Shown here one piece after another: positions 1-10,878 of a DNA stretch of 64,000 nt. Each line of letters starts with the position of its first letter. Position 1 is the stretch's first letter. The translations under genes and the position numbers were made by a program. Under the pieces are notes generated by a model. It was not told the origin of the DNA, searched no databases, and saw only the letters and a program-made list of their open reading frames with translations. The DNA is from Nitzschia sp. pyKryTriq1 (Eukaryota; Bacillariophyta; Bacillariophyceae; Bacillariales; Bacillariaceae). The DNA is taken from positions 1,054,001 through 1,118,000 of the forward strand of contig OY101129.1 in NCBI GenBank assembly GCA_956465555.1, written 5' to 3'.

Positions 1-925
1 GACTCGAACGAGTCATCTGGTCCCAAAATGGTCATTTCTACCATCCGTTGGAAATGACCGAAACAGAAGATCAACGAACAGGAGCAGTGACGATGGCACA
101 CAAATCTTTCGACCATCGAGATCGAGATACTATACATTAGTTGAAAAGCTTGCTCTACGAGTAAGCCAATAGAAATTTTAAGGTAAGCTTTCCGCCCTTG
201 CATCCAGCGCCTTCGAAAAATGGCCTCGTCCCCTACCAACCCTTGGCTCGACTACGCCGTCTACCTCGACGACGAGCGAGTCCCCGAGCCAGGAGCGGAA
301 GCAAAATCGCCCGAAGCAATCTGCGAGGAGCTCAAAGAGGCCTCAGGGAGAGAGTGGCTAGGAAAAATGAAGGACTCGACCTACCTCCAAGCGACATGGC
401 CCAACTAAAAGGATTCCTGGACCTAAGCTACGGAAGCAAGAAGAACACGACCAAGAGAGGCGATTGGAGCGAGCTAGGACTGATGCCCAGCTACTCCAAA
501 CACCAGAGATGAATATGGGCGATCTCTCAGGTCGCTTAGGTCAACCGCGCCCCGGTAACACGGAGCCACGGTCACGCCCAATCAATACTAGCACGTTCTG
601 ACACACTACAACTGACACACCGTAGAGAAGGGCAGGCGTAAGGGGTTCGAGAACTAGAAACTCCAAAAGGGATTCGGAGCCTCGCGTCGGCGATATGGGC
701 CGATCGCATTCTCATTCTCGTCATCATCGCATACTTCCATCATCACATTCCTCTGATACCATAGTGAATGGAAAGGTACCGAGGAAGCCTAGCATGGCTG
801 ATTTACCCTCTAAAAGGTGCTTGCACCCGGTTTCTTTACTAGAAGAGAGTGTTATTGGCAACTATTAGTATCAACTTTCTAATGACCGCCAGCACCTCTA
901 CTACTAGTATTGTTGTTAGACCCAA
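1..925. other. Left-edge region without a recognised gene
   Basis: No recognisable protein was found here. A short ATG ORF at 220-408 (+) encodes 62 residues rich in Glu, Pro and Ala, with no motif I know. Another frame is open from the window edge to a stop near 140, so the tail of a gene or mobile element lying outside the window is possible. The last part (about 780-925) is probably the 3' UTR of the minus-strand BRO1 gene. Confidence 0.3.
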
Positions 926-3541
926 TCAGCACGAGAGAAGCTCATTCAAAGCTTGGTCGACATCGTTCTTGTGTTTCGTCAAGGCCGCTACTACCTGGGC
1001 TGGATCAAAGTCCATACCCACCAAAGTTGCCACCTTTTCATCGTCCACACAGAACAGGGGTGGACCAGCGTTGCGATTGGGAGGGCCAGCTTGGGGCACT
1101 CCCGGGTAGGGCTGTGAGCCACCGCCAGTGCCGTTTGGACCTGGAGGTGGTGGTACTGGTGCTGCTGCTGGATTGTCCGTCGCCATCCGCTGTGCCATTT
1201 CGGCGTCCGCTTGTTCCTGTCGGCTCTGGTCTAGATGGTCGTAATGATCTAATCGTTCTACCGTCAATCGGGCCGAAACATCTCCGACTTGAAGCTGAAG
1301 TTTCTCGAGCTTGGGAATGACGACATCGTAAAAGCTCTTTCCTTCCGCCAAGTGTTTGGACAGTTGTTCAATTTCATCGAGGGCGTCTTCAATCATGGCA
1401 ATGCACGAATCTGCCGATTGCTGATGGTGGTTGCCGCCGCCGCCGCCAAAACCACCACCATTTTGACGATCTCGAGCTCTCATAAATTCTTCGTTTTCGG
1501 CCAAAATAGTATTGAGCATGTCCGATTGCTTGTCAATATTGGTCTGCATCTCGTAAACGATTCCATCGAAAGCGGCTTGCGCGTACTTGACTGCCTCCTT
1601 GCATTCCTGTTCACTTCCGGAACCCGATCGCTCCTGCAAGATCCCTTGAATATCGTATTTTTTGATTTCCTCCTCTAGAGTACTCAATAAAACATCTCGT
1701 TCTCTCAACAGAGAAGAAAGGTCCGCGAGTAATCGTCTCAGATGAGACGTGTCAATCGACTGTCCTCCCCCTCCACCGCCGGAGCCAGGCAAGAGTCGAT
1801 CGAGTTGGGATTTTTGAAATTGCAGTAGTTTGTACTTCGGGTTGGTATCCAATTGTTCCAATCGCTTCAGCAAGACCGCATCACCTTCTTGTGCCGTCTG
1901 CAGTAGTCGATCGTAGTTGCCCAACGACTGGCGAAAGTCGCGTTGCACCTCTTGGGCGTCGTGTCCTTCAAATCCTCGATTTTCTTGACGAAAGAGACGG
2001 TCCGATTCAATGTCAAAATCAAGTTGTGATGCAATCTTTTGATGTGTCGTCCGTGCCAAGTCCGCCACATCGCGGAGCTCCCACAAATCTTGCTTGAGTT
2101 TGGCAATCCGACGTTCTCGTTGGACTTGTTGGACGCGATCCCAGAGAGGAATCGGAATACCGCCACCGCGTTGTTCTTGTTCGTAGGCGGTCAAGGAATG
2201 TGGCAAGTTGACCGTGGACAAGGCCGTTCGAGCCGCTTCGGTCCGTTCTTCCGCGATACCCGCCATTTGATTGAGCAGTCGGTCCATTTCAGTATGAAAG
2301 TAGTCGACGTAGCCACGCAAATGAGAAATATCGGTGACGCCTTGAAACATCGGTTCGCCTTGCATGGGTGTGAGGAGTTTCGTAAGTGGTTGATCGATAT
2401 TGACCAGCTTTTCTCCTCGAATCTCTGGCAAGTCATTGTGATCAGGAACCGGTTGGTTGTATATTTGGGCATTCTCTTGATCTGCTTCATACAGTCGTCC
2501 TTTTAACATCATAACGTCCGCATCGACCGACTGGTGAAGTTGCTGCAACGAAATAAGGGGGGCTCGTTCAATATATTGCGAGCATAGCGAAGCAAACTGA
2601 AAGGCCAAGTCAAGTCGAGCTAGTTCTTGGCCATATTGTTTCTTTTCCTTGCTGACAATGGCCTGATGGTATTCCGCCTTGGAGCTCATGTACATTCCCC
2701 AGGCCCGAGAGTAATCGGCCCAATTATTTGTGAGGGTAGGAACTTGCATCAAGAGTGGTGAGGAGGATTCTTCTTCGTCTCGCCGGACAATGGTTTCCAT
2801 TTCTCCATACAAGGGCACCGCCGCGGCTGCCAATTTGGCCAAGAGCAAATGTCGCGGTCTTGGAGCACATGCCAAACTTTCATAGACACATCGTTGCGAA
2901 TGTGCCATCAACAAGGCTTGCCAGAATTCCAAAAAGGTGTCCGAAAAGTCCATGACATGAGCGACCGAAGGAGGAATGTGTTGCAACCAACCGGCCGCCT
3001 TTTGTAGATGCTGTGCGGCCTTGCTCCAGCCCACTTTGGAATCCAACTTTTGCTTTGATGCCGTATAGGCTTCCAGAGTGGCCATGTTCCAAATCAAATT
3101 CGCACGTTCCCACTCCAAGGTGCCCAACGTTTGCAACTCTCCCGTCAAGGCCGATTCCCATTCCAATCGACCTCCATCCATGACGCCTACAATTCCTCTG
3201 GTTTCACATTCCAACAAACAATTGAAGTATTCGTGCATATCCCCCAGAACTTGCATGGCATCCTCGTAGGCATTGTTGTTGACATTTGTATTATTCTTAT
3301 TTTTTCCAATTCCAATTCCAATTCCAATCTTTTGACCGATCGACTGTCGTAGCTGTTGCAGCCGCAGCAAGTCGGAACGGCACTCACTGGCCGACATCAT
3401 CATCATGATGCCATTATTATTACTATTATTATTATTATTGGCCTCTATGTAGGCAGCCAACATGGCCGCGAGATCATCATCGTCATCAGGAGGATGATTC
3501 TTCATCAATCGAAGCGGCAGCACCACAATGGAAAGAGTCAT
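926..3541 (-). CDS. BRO1-domain (ALIX/Bro1-like) protein with C-terminal UBA-like domain
   Basis: Uninterrupted 871-residue reading frame starting at ATG 3539-3541. The N-terminus (LSIVVLPLRLMK) and the following helical stretch through about residue 390 fit a BRO1 domain, the ESCRT-III-binding module of ALIX, Bro1 and HD-PTP. From about residue 370, the stretch with EKLVNIDQPLTKLLTPM followed by long helices with AARTALSTVNLPHSL matches the ALIX V domain. A Pro/Gly-rich linker (about 790-830) precedes a final 40-residue segment with VATLVGMDFDPAQVVAALTK and DVDQALNELL. That segment reads as a UBA domain, with MDF in place of the usual MGF. Length is close to ALIX (about 870). Asn and Gly-Ile runs near the N-terminus come from simple repeats. 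Predicted role: ESCRT-linked endosomal sorting of ubiquitinated cargo. The gene diverges from the cytochrome b5 reductase gene. The family call is firm; the UBA call rests on sequence pattern. Confidence 0.85.
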   Translation of the reverse strand: MTLSIVVLPLRLMKNHPPDDDDDLAAMLAAYIEANNNNNSNNNGIMMMMSASECRSDLLRLQQLRQSIGQKIGIGIGIGKNKNNTNVNNNAYEDAMQVLGDMHEYFNCLLECETRGIVGVMDGGRLEWESALTGELQTLGTLEWERANLIWNMATLEAYTASKQKLDSKVGWSKAAQHLQKAAGWLQHIPPSVAHVMDFSDTFLEFWQALLMAHSQRCVYESLACAPRPRHLLLAKLAAAAVPLYGEMETIVRRDEEESSSPLLMQVPTLTNNWADYSRAWGMYMSSKAEYHQAIVSKEKKQYGQELARLDLAFQFASLCSQYIERAPLISLQQLHQSVDADVMMLKGRLYEADQENAQIYNQPVPDHNDLPEIRGEKLVNIDQPLTKLLTPMQGEPMFQGVTDISHLRGYVDYFHTEMDRLLNQMAGIAEERTEAARTALSTVNLPHSLTAYEQEQRGGGIPIPLWDRVQQVQRERRIAKLKQDLWELRDVADLARTTHQKIASQLDFDIESDRLFRQENRGFEGHDAQEVQRDFRQSLGNYDRLLQTAQEGDAVLLKRLEQLDTNPKYKLLQFQKSQLDRLLPGSGGGGGGQSIDTSHLRRLLADLSSLLRERDVLLSTLEEEIKKYDIQGILQERSGSGSEQECKEAVKYAQAAFDGIVYEMQTNIDKQSDMLNTILAENEEFMRARDRQNGGGFGGGGGNHHQQSADSCIAMIEDALDEIEQLSKHLAEGKSFYDVVIPKLEKLQLQVGDVSARLTVERLDHYDHLDQSRQEQADAEMAQRMATDNPAAAPVPPPPGPNGTGGGSQPYPGVPQAGPPNRNAGPPLFCVDDEKVATLVGMDFDPAQVVAALTKHKNDVDQALNELLSC

Positions 3542-4670
3542 GCTGTTTGTTGAGCTGTTGAGCTGTTGAGGAGATTTGGATGCGTCTGGATGATTATTTT
3601 GATATGGTGCGAATGTTGCTTATTTTTTGGTATTAGGCACCAAAATAGGTAGACGACTCAATGTATGTGCGGCGCTACTGCGAGCGAAGAATGGCTAATA
3701 ATACCGGTCGTAATATGTAGACGTATGCTGGCTGACTTTTGTGTGTGCACCCAAAAAACGTATCGAATGTCGCTCAATCTACTAGTAGTGCCCGTCTTTC
3801 GGACCACTGCGCTCCTTCTGTTTTATTGCGTCCCCCGCTAATATATGCGTTCGAACAGACCACTATTACGTACTCGATCTGGCGAGATAAATACTAGTGG
3901 AGGCAATACAATACAATACAATACAATGTTATTGTTTAGAGAGGATGAGGGCGAGGACGAAGAATCCTCCTGGAAAACTGATGAGAGGAGTTGGTAGTTA
4001 TGGTCGTCTCCGCGCTTATTCTTGTGAAGTTATTGTTGCGCGTTGCGTTGCATTATTTTGCGGAAAGTTGGAACTTTTCGGACAGAGCAAAGCCAATCAC
4101 ACGCGCGTGAAATAACCACACTGTGTACCGGTAGAGGCGTCGATCTTTGAGATCTGAGTACACACAGACGAACTGTAGCGGGTCCAACAATAATACCCTG
4201 TCACCCCACTTTGTCACGTCTCACACGTAATCTTCCTAGTCGAGGCGGGGACTTGAGGGAAGAAGCGTGAAACCGCCGAGTGGGGCATCAGTAGTGCCGT
4301 GCCGGTCTTTTGGATATTTTTTATTGGGCGAAGATCGAAGATTTCGAAAGTTGACTCGCTGGAATGATTGGCGATCGCGCGACGACGAGGACTCACGTAG
4401 AATGTTGCGTGCGCAAAAACCGCCGCGGGGGTCGTCTCCAGAAACCGAAATCCAGCAAAACTCGCGTCAGCGAGATCTTTCCTCATTCGCGATCTTCCAT
4501 GTTCGTATACGTCTAGCTAGTACGGTACAACAAAATTCCGACAACGCATCAAATAGCTTTTCTTCTTCTTGTTGTTCTTGTTCTTGTCGTCGTGTGTCAT
4601 ATTTCATGCGTCCTCCAATGCAAGACTCTGACCAGGAGCCTAGTATTGTACTTTGAAAAGCAAGAAAACA
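3542..4670. promoter_or_regulatory. Divergent intergenic region BRO1 / cytochrome b5 reductase
   Basis: About 1.1 kb between two divergently transcribed genes, presumably holding both promoters and 5' UTRs. It contains an (ATACA)n microsatellite at about 3904-3926. Short open frames here (for example 3897-4115) show no family resemblance. No TATA box or known operator could be assigned. Confidence 0.35.
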
Positions 4671-6053
4671 ATGATTACCTCGTCGCCACCAGTTCGTGTA
4701 CTACTAGTGCGACCTTGCTCCACTACTAGTACTATGAGCAAGGTGGTGTCATCATTTTCTGTCCTGTGCGAATATTACTCGAGCAGGATCTACTGTTATT
4801 ATCGTCATCCTCACCTTCCTCTCGTATCGACGACGACAATCGACGCTACCCGTACGTGTCATCGGAGAATGTTTTCGACCAATGTTGTCCCTGCTCCTCC
4901 TACTACGACACCACTTTCTTCCTTGCAAGGTCCGCCAGTGTCCAAGCTGGTACCTCCTGGTCAATGTCAGTTTGGCGAGGACTTCCAGCCCGCCGCACTC
5001 GTGGATCGAGTCTCAGTCTCTCCCACTTCGAGTATCTTTCGATTCGCGCTTCCCGATCCTACCAAACCCTTGAATTTATCAACCTGTGCCTGTATTTTGG
5101 CCAAGGCCGAAATCGACGACGACGACGACGATGACAAGAACGAGACGGTGGTGATTGTTCGGCCGTACACTCCCATTTCGACGAATGCTTTGGTCGGATA
5201 TATGGATTTACTCATTAAAGATTATGGAGAAAAGGGTACCATGTCCAAGTTTCTTCACAACAAGAATATCGATACTAGTGGAGATAGTACCACAAGCGGC
5301 AGCAGCAGCGGCAGCAGCAACAACTTTATACAATTCAAACATATCGCCCAAAATGTCAAAATTCAAGCTCCCTTCTTCGTTTCTGCTTCTTCTTCTTCTT
5401 CTGAAAATCATCATCATCCTCATGATAATACTACTACTACTCTTACTACTACCGATAATGTTCGTGGTCATCCTCCTCGTCACATTGTCATGTTGGCCGG
5501 TGGGACGGGGATTACTCCCATGATTCAAGCATTGCACGCTATTCTGGGACAAGAGGAGGATGACGAGGAAGGAGATCCCTCTACTACTTGTACTGTCAGC
5601 ACCATCAGTAATACCAAAGTGACGTTGCTGTATGGAAATCAATCCAGGAAAGATATTTTGGGTCAATCACTCCTCGATACATGGGCGAACGAATTTCCGG
5701 ATCGCTTGCAAGTCGTTCATGTCTTGTCGGAAGACGAAGACGACGTCGACGAGGACGAGGAAGACTCCTCGGCGGCCCCTCCTTCTGCTGGTGCTGGCAT
5801 TCGCACAAAGCGTGGAATGATCGATCGGAAGCTACTAGAAGATTATCTTCCTGTCGTTGACAACGATGATGATGATGATGATGATGATAATCATCATCAT
5901 CGTGCTCATACTACTAGTAGTAGTACGATGATTTTCGTTTGTGGTCCTCCGGCCATGTATCAAGCTTTATGTGGACCTCGAGAAGAACAGGATACCGTCA
6001 GTGGGATCTTGGGCGAAATGGGATACTCGAGTCGACGAGTTTACAAATTTTAA
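4671..6053 (+). CDS. NADH-cytochrome b5 reductase-like flavoprotein, probably mitochondrial
   Basis: Starts at ATG 4671; the frame is open slightly further upstream, but only from a TTG. The 460-residue protein has a Ser/Thr/Arg-rich N-terminus with RRMFST near residue 72, typical of a mitochondrial presequence. An FAD-binding FR-type domain follows (RPYTPIS, then GEKGTMSKFLH). Next is an NAD-binding domain with VMLAGGTGITPM, TLLYGNQSRKDIL and FVCGPPAMY, ending in GYSSRRVYKF, which resembles the C-terminus of Cyb5R and Mcr1. Family members transfer electrons from NADH through FAD to cytochrome b5. The protein is longer than the usual ~300 residues because of Asp, Ser, Thr and His runs between core strands (after the first FAD-domain strand, before the NAD domain and before CGPP). 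These runs look like expanded low-complexity loops, and none interrupts a core motif. No intron is seen. Confidence 0.88.
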   Translation: MITSSPPVRVLLVRPCSTTSTMSKVVSSFSVLCEYYSSRIYCYYRHPHLPLVSTTTIDATRTCHRRMFSTNVVPAPPTTTPLSSLQGPPVSKLVPPGQCQFGEDFQPAALVDRVSVSPTSSIFRFALPDPTKPLNLSTCACILAKAEIDDDDDDDKNETVVIVRPYTPISTNALVGYMDLLIKDYGEKGTMSKFLHNKNIDTSGDSTTSGSSSGSSNNFIQFKHIAQNVKIQAPFFVSASSSSSENHHHPHDNTTTTLTTTDNVRGHPPRHIVMLAGGTGITPMIQALHAILGQEEDDEEGDPSTTCTVSTISNTKVTLLYGNQSRKDILGQSLLDTWANEFPDRLQVVHVLSEDEDDVDEDEEDSSAAPPSAGAGIRTKRGMIDRKLLEDYLPVVDNDDDDDDDDNHHHRAHTTSSSTMIFVCGPPAMYQALCGPREEQDTVSGILGEMGYSSRRVYKF

Positions 6054-7727
6054 ACAAATTACAGTATAATACACCAGTATAATATAATACAATACAATAC
6101 GATACAATACAAGTGCAATGCAGCTCCGTAAAAAGTCGTAGTCCACAAAGTAGATTATGCTAGTAGTAGCTGATAGCAAGCCCAGATCCAGCCATGCAGC
6201 AGCAGCAGCAGCATAGAAGCAGCAGCACTAGATTCTTATTTTAAATTACCGAAGAATATTATCCTCCGGGGCAACGCCACACGAACTTCTCAAGAACGGA
6301 GCGCTCAACATCACCAGACATTATAATGCTGACAGGATACTCTACTAGCCCGGCCCCTCCGTCCAACAGAAAGAAAGAGACTCTCGTCCTCTCTCCTCGG
6401 CTCATTTTCATTAGTACTAGTAGCCCCTCCTTCCTCTTGCGGCCTACTTGTAGCGTAGCTCGGAGTAGTCGCCCAACCAACTACAATAATCATAGTGTGC
6501 ATAATGTATTTGGTTCGGAAAGAAGCAGGAGCACCCACTAAGAATGCAAGCAGGTCACCATGATTTCCATCATCAGCTATAGTAATAGCCATCAGCAACA
6601 CAATCAATCCGGTCCGTCCTGTCGCAGGATTAAAATGTTGATCGCCCGAGCATCACTGACTGATGCTGAATGGATCATGATGAACAAGTATAACCTACAT
6701 CAACATGCATACGCAAAATAAAAAGCGCTCCTGTCATCCATCCATCAAAATAACTCCTCGATTACGTAGACTATAGTACTGGTGTACTAGTCTGGAAACA
6801 AACAAAAGGAAGTTCAACAAATGGTGAGGCCAAAATATTGACGGAAGTAGTGTGCGAATGAACTGATCGACTGATTGATCCAGCATCAGCGTTGCGTTTT
6901 GTGTTGCGTTGCGTTGCGCTGTTGACCACGACTCTGAAATATAAGCAGGCGATCTCTGCATATTCTGGCTACTACCCCAGTATATAATAAGAGACTCTAG
7001 TCCGAATAACCATATGTTTTCTTCATTGTCGATACGTAGTATGTACGTACTGTATTGTATATTGCACACGCAAGAGGCAGCAAACCACAAAAAGACGTCA
7101 AGTGTGCGTGCCGTCTACTCACCGATACATATACTGTAGAAGAATGCGGGGCCGGATGAGCCGCGGAGTGTCCTCCTGGCACCGCCATCACTGCAATCCG
7201 CCTAGTATGCTACTGGCGCTGGCGCTGGTGCTATGGTGCTGTCAACCACCAAGGATCTTTGGGAGGAGTCGCATTTCCTTGAACGAAGGGAGCATTTTCG
7301 AATGGAGGGGGTCGATTGTATCACTTCCTATCGTACAGATAGACATCATGCGAAATCTGGGAAAGCTGTTGCATTTGGCCCTATTATGTATCATCTCTTG
7401 GATCTTTTTCGGTGCGGGGCACCATACCGGTAATATCTTCCTCGGATTTTTATTGTGCGGTCCAAAATGCAGGCGTATCACATACGAACTCTTTCTCTTT
7501 TGGGGGGTTGCCACGAGGTCGCTGGTGTCAGATTTCGCTGGGCTTCTCCGCGCTCGGGCCCCATAGTAAAAAGACCACACGACCGCGCGGGGTCACGCCG
7601 CATATGCCGCAGGGTCACGCACTCCACGTTCTTTGTTTCACGCGTCTCATCATGCATCGATTGGAACATTATTTTCTTGTTCTCATTCTCCTCATATGCA
7701 TGCATTATATTATTGCGTTATTACACC
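6054..7727. other. Intergenic region with simple repeats
   Basis: Holds an (ATACA)n microsatellite at about 6083-6112 directly after the reductase stop, and a CAG-rich stretch at about 6195-6230. ORFs on either strand at 7100-7580 overlap one another, begin at non-ATG codons or lack any motif, and are not supported as genes. The 3' part should contain the promoter of the RING-finger gene. Confidence 0.35.
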
Positions 7728-10149
7728 ATGGGAAATCAAAACTCCAGCAATAACTCCAGCAGCAACAACAACAACAATGGTAATCGTCCTTTCGCGAGAG
7801 GAGTAGGAAATGCCCTGGGATTATCACGATCCGAACTGGACAAACGATGCCAACCCAGCGGGTGAGTTGAGTATTGTTGTTCATTTTTATTATAATCGGA
7901 ACAGCATAGCGCACGGCGGGTTTCAATGTTACGTCTGACCGCGGACTACCGCCATCGAAAAGATTAGCTTTGAAATACCCATAGTCCACGTCACATTTCG
8001 CCAAGTTTTCCGTCCCCATCCCTCGGGGGTCACTTGCTTTTTGATGATGATATTCTGATTCTGATTCTGATTCAGCCGAACAGCAACTTGTTGTGGGTGG
8101 TATTATTGACAGAACTCTCTACTCTACTCTACTCACACTTTGTTGTCTCTTGTTGCTGTCAATATCATCCCCTCTGCTGTTGTCAGTTTATACGATACTT
8201 GTTCTTGGGACGAACGTACCATTCGCAAATGGATTGGCGATGGCAAGGCTGCTGCCCGCTTTCGAGGCTTGGAACATCGGACCTGTGATGCCACCCACGA
8301 ATGTCCCATTTGTTTCTTGTATTACGAAGAAATCAACACTACCAAATGTTGTAGTGCCAATATTTGTACCGAATGTTTCTTGCAAGTGCGTCCCCTCAAG
8401 GAAAAACATTCGTCGTGTCCGTTTTGCAATCAACCAAAATTGAATATTCGAGTCCTGGCGGGGAAATTGACGGAACAAGAAATTAAGGATCGAGAAATGG
8501 AAGAAGAACAAATCAATCAAGCCAGAATACGAGCACGAGATAATGGTGGTGGTAGCAGTCCAGAACAAGACGGAGGAGGGACAACTACCAGCACCAGCAC
8601 CAAACCCATCAAGATTCCAGAGAGCAATGGGTTTGGAAGTTCCTTGGAACGCGATGCACGAGTGGCCATGTCTCGCAAACGGTCCGAGAGCTTTGCTTCG
8701 AGCGAACATAGTGGACACGAAGGAGGAAACGAAACGTCCATGATTCAGTCCATGGCTATGACTCCGGAAGAGCGAAGACGCCTCGAAGCCGAAATGAGAA
8801 ATCAAAATTTACATCCTTTGGCGTTACAAATCGAAGCCGAAGCCGAACAGCGTGCACATCAAAATCAGCGGGCTTATCTACGCTCTCATAGTGAACGTCA
8901 TCGGGGCTCCTATAACAACCGTGATGTTAATAATCTCTATGGTGGTGGACGACCGCCATCTTCGTCTTCGCGGCGACGTGCAAGAGGAGGATCGTCAGGA
9001 GGAGCAGGAGGAGGAGCACTATCATCATCACGCGATTGGAATCAAATTGTGGAAGCCTTTGAACATGGAGGTAATGGTGCTATCCAAAGTCTGGATGATC
9101 TGGTCGTTTTGGAAGCGGCCATTTTACTCAGCATGGAAGAAGAGGCGCGACAGGCCAATGGCGGCGAGGGTGGTGGAGACGACGACGAGAATAATGGAGG
9201 CGGTAGTGGTAACTTTGATGCTGCAGGGCATGCACGAGAGGGCTTTCCTCTGGTCCGATCATTTTTGGCAAGTCGTGGACGTGACGATGAGCCTGCTACC
9301 CAACAGCAAGTACAAAATCTGGCCCGGACTCTCAATTCGAATCGACGACGAAACCAACTGTTGAGATCTGGTGTTGGAAGTCAATCAGCACGAGTCGTCA
9401 TGCCCGAGACCGCCCTGGATACGGCCGCCTTGTTGATGCGAGGCATTAGCGAAGAAGAGCAATTGGCAATGGCCATTGCGGCAAGTCTTCAAGATCAAAA
9501 TACTTCCAATACCAACAGCAGCGACAGCAGTAGCAGCGGGAATGGAGGAGCCGATGAGAACCGTGGCGAAGCTGCTGGTGGTGGAGTTGAAATTTCTGCA
9601 GAATCAGCGGCAGCCACTACGGAGGCGGGCGAGGTCCCCAATGACGCTGCCATTCATGCCGAAGAAGAAGAAGAAGGCGGTGAGGAAGATCACGATGAAA
9701 ATGATGATGTTGCCGGTGGCGATGTTGGTGTTGGTGTTGAGGAGCAACAAGCCAGTACTGCCACGATGGCCCGTCGTCTATCGGCCGAAGAAGACATTCC
9801 GGATGGCGTGGCGATTGGCGTAGATGTCAATGAGGAGCAACAAGACGGTACTGCCACGATGGCGCGTCGTCTTTCGTCAGAAGAAGACATTCCGGATGGC
9901 GTGGCGATTGGAGTTGTGGAAGAAGACAATCCGGATGGCGTGGCGATTGGAGTCGTCGATGAAGAGAATGAGACAGCTGTCGTGGTGCCAATCACAACGG
10001 AAGCAGCAAGTCCAACAACTGTCCCTCCTCCGACCACCGAAGATACAGTGTCGGTAGAGCAGGAACAAGTTGTCGTGAATGGGGATGATCCCAGCATTGA
10101 CGAGCAAGCCACGAACGATGCATCCACTCCTCCGAATGGCCCCCCTTAG
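7728..10149 (+). CDS. DA2/SIP5-like RING-type E3 ubiquitin ligase with UIM-like motifs
   Basis: Two exons: 7728-7861 and 8187-10149 (intron 7862-8186, phase 2, GTGAGT...TTGTCAG), giving 698 residues. The protein begins MGNQ, an N-myristoylation-type start also seen in plant DA2. The splice joins GLYDTCSWDERTIRKW, matching the conserved block before the RING in DA2/SIP5 proteins. The RING-like cysteine cluster spans residues 84-125 (CPIC, CC, ICTEC, CPFC) and is followed by the family block with EEQINQARIRAR. Two UIM-like motifs follow: about 347-367 (LEAAILLSMEEEA) and about 466-483 (EEEQLAMAIAASLQDQ, a near-perfect UIM consensus). The acidic C-terminus carries imperfect repeats of MARRLS.EEDIPDGVAIGV. 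Predicted role: membrane-associated E3 ligase that also binds ubiquitin. The family assignment is strong; substrates are unknown. Confidence 0.85.
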
Positions 10150-10878
10150 GGACGAGGCTATATTTCACGTGGATGCGATTCCTATGGAACAGTAGAGTGT
10201 TTGCTTGCCTTCATTCTTTCTCACACTACCGGTAGTAGACGCTCTAGTAGAATTATTTCCGACTCTCAGTTTTCCACTCAATCGACACCTATCAGTAGAG
10301 TAGTAGCTCTAGTAGAGTAGAGTAGAGTAGAGTAGAGTAGCATGATTGATGACCTCAGAGACGACTCATCGTACTATAGCTGTTTTGGTGGAGTGCTCGG
10401 GAACTCAAGGAAGCTTCTTCTGTTCGAACTCGTACTGCGCTTGTAGATAGCTGATTACTACTGTACGTGTACTACTACTACTCTCTGATGGACATTGGTG
10501 TTCGTTCGTCCGTCCCTCGACCGCATCGATCGACATTCGCCAGAAGGAACGCGATCGCAAGCAATCTTCTCTTAAGTCCCTGTTTCTACACAACGAGTTG
10601 GTGATCGATACATCACAAATGGGATAACAGGGTACTTATTGTAATTCAACTGAACGTTTTCTCCTGCGCGAGCGCAAAGTCCTCCTTCTTGAGCGTTCCA
10701 AACGAATTCCGAGCCTCGATCCTCCCAAAAAGAAGAGAAGATAGGAGCTCACAATTTCCAAAACTCCTCAAATAGGAATAATACAACTACAACTACAACT
10801 ACAACTCAAACTACCGGTAGTCTACATACCTCCATCCAACCAGAAGAAAACAACAGAAACAACAGCAACAGCAGCACT
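10150..10878. other. Intergenic region with (GTAGA)n and (ACAACT)n repeats
   Basis: Between the RING ligase and HDAC genes on the same strand. Contains a (GTAGA)n tract at about 10312-10340 and a run of ACAACT units at about 10784-10808, just upstream of the HDAC start. No ORF with recognisable content was found. Confidence 0.4.

Noticed and set aside
7102-7580. Overlapping ORFs on both strands upstream of the RING gene
   Set aside because: Plus-strand version begins at GTG, both are antisense to each other, and neither resembles a known protein.
10312-10340. (GTAGA)n as a possible CRISPR-like or satellite array
   Set aside because: Units of five bases with no spacers; simple microsatellite in a eukaryotic spacer.
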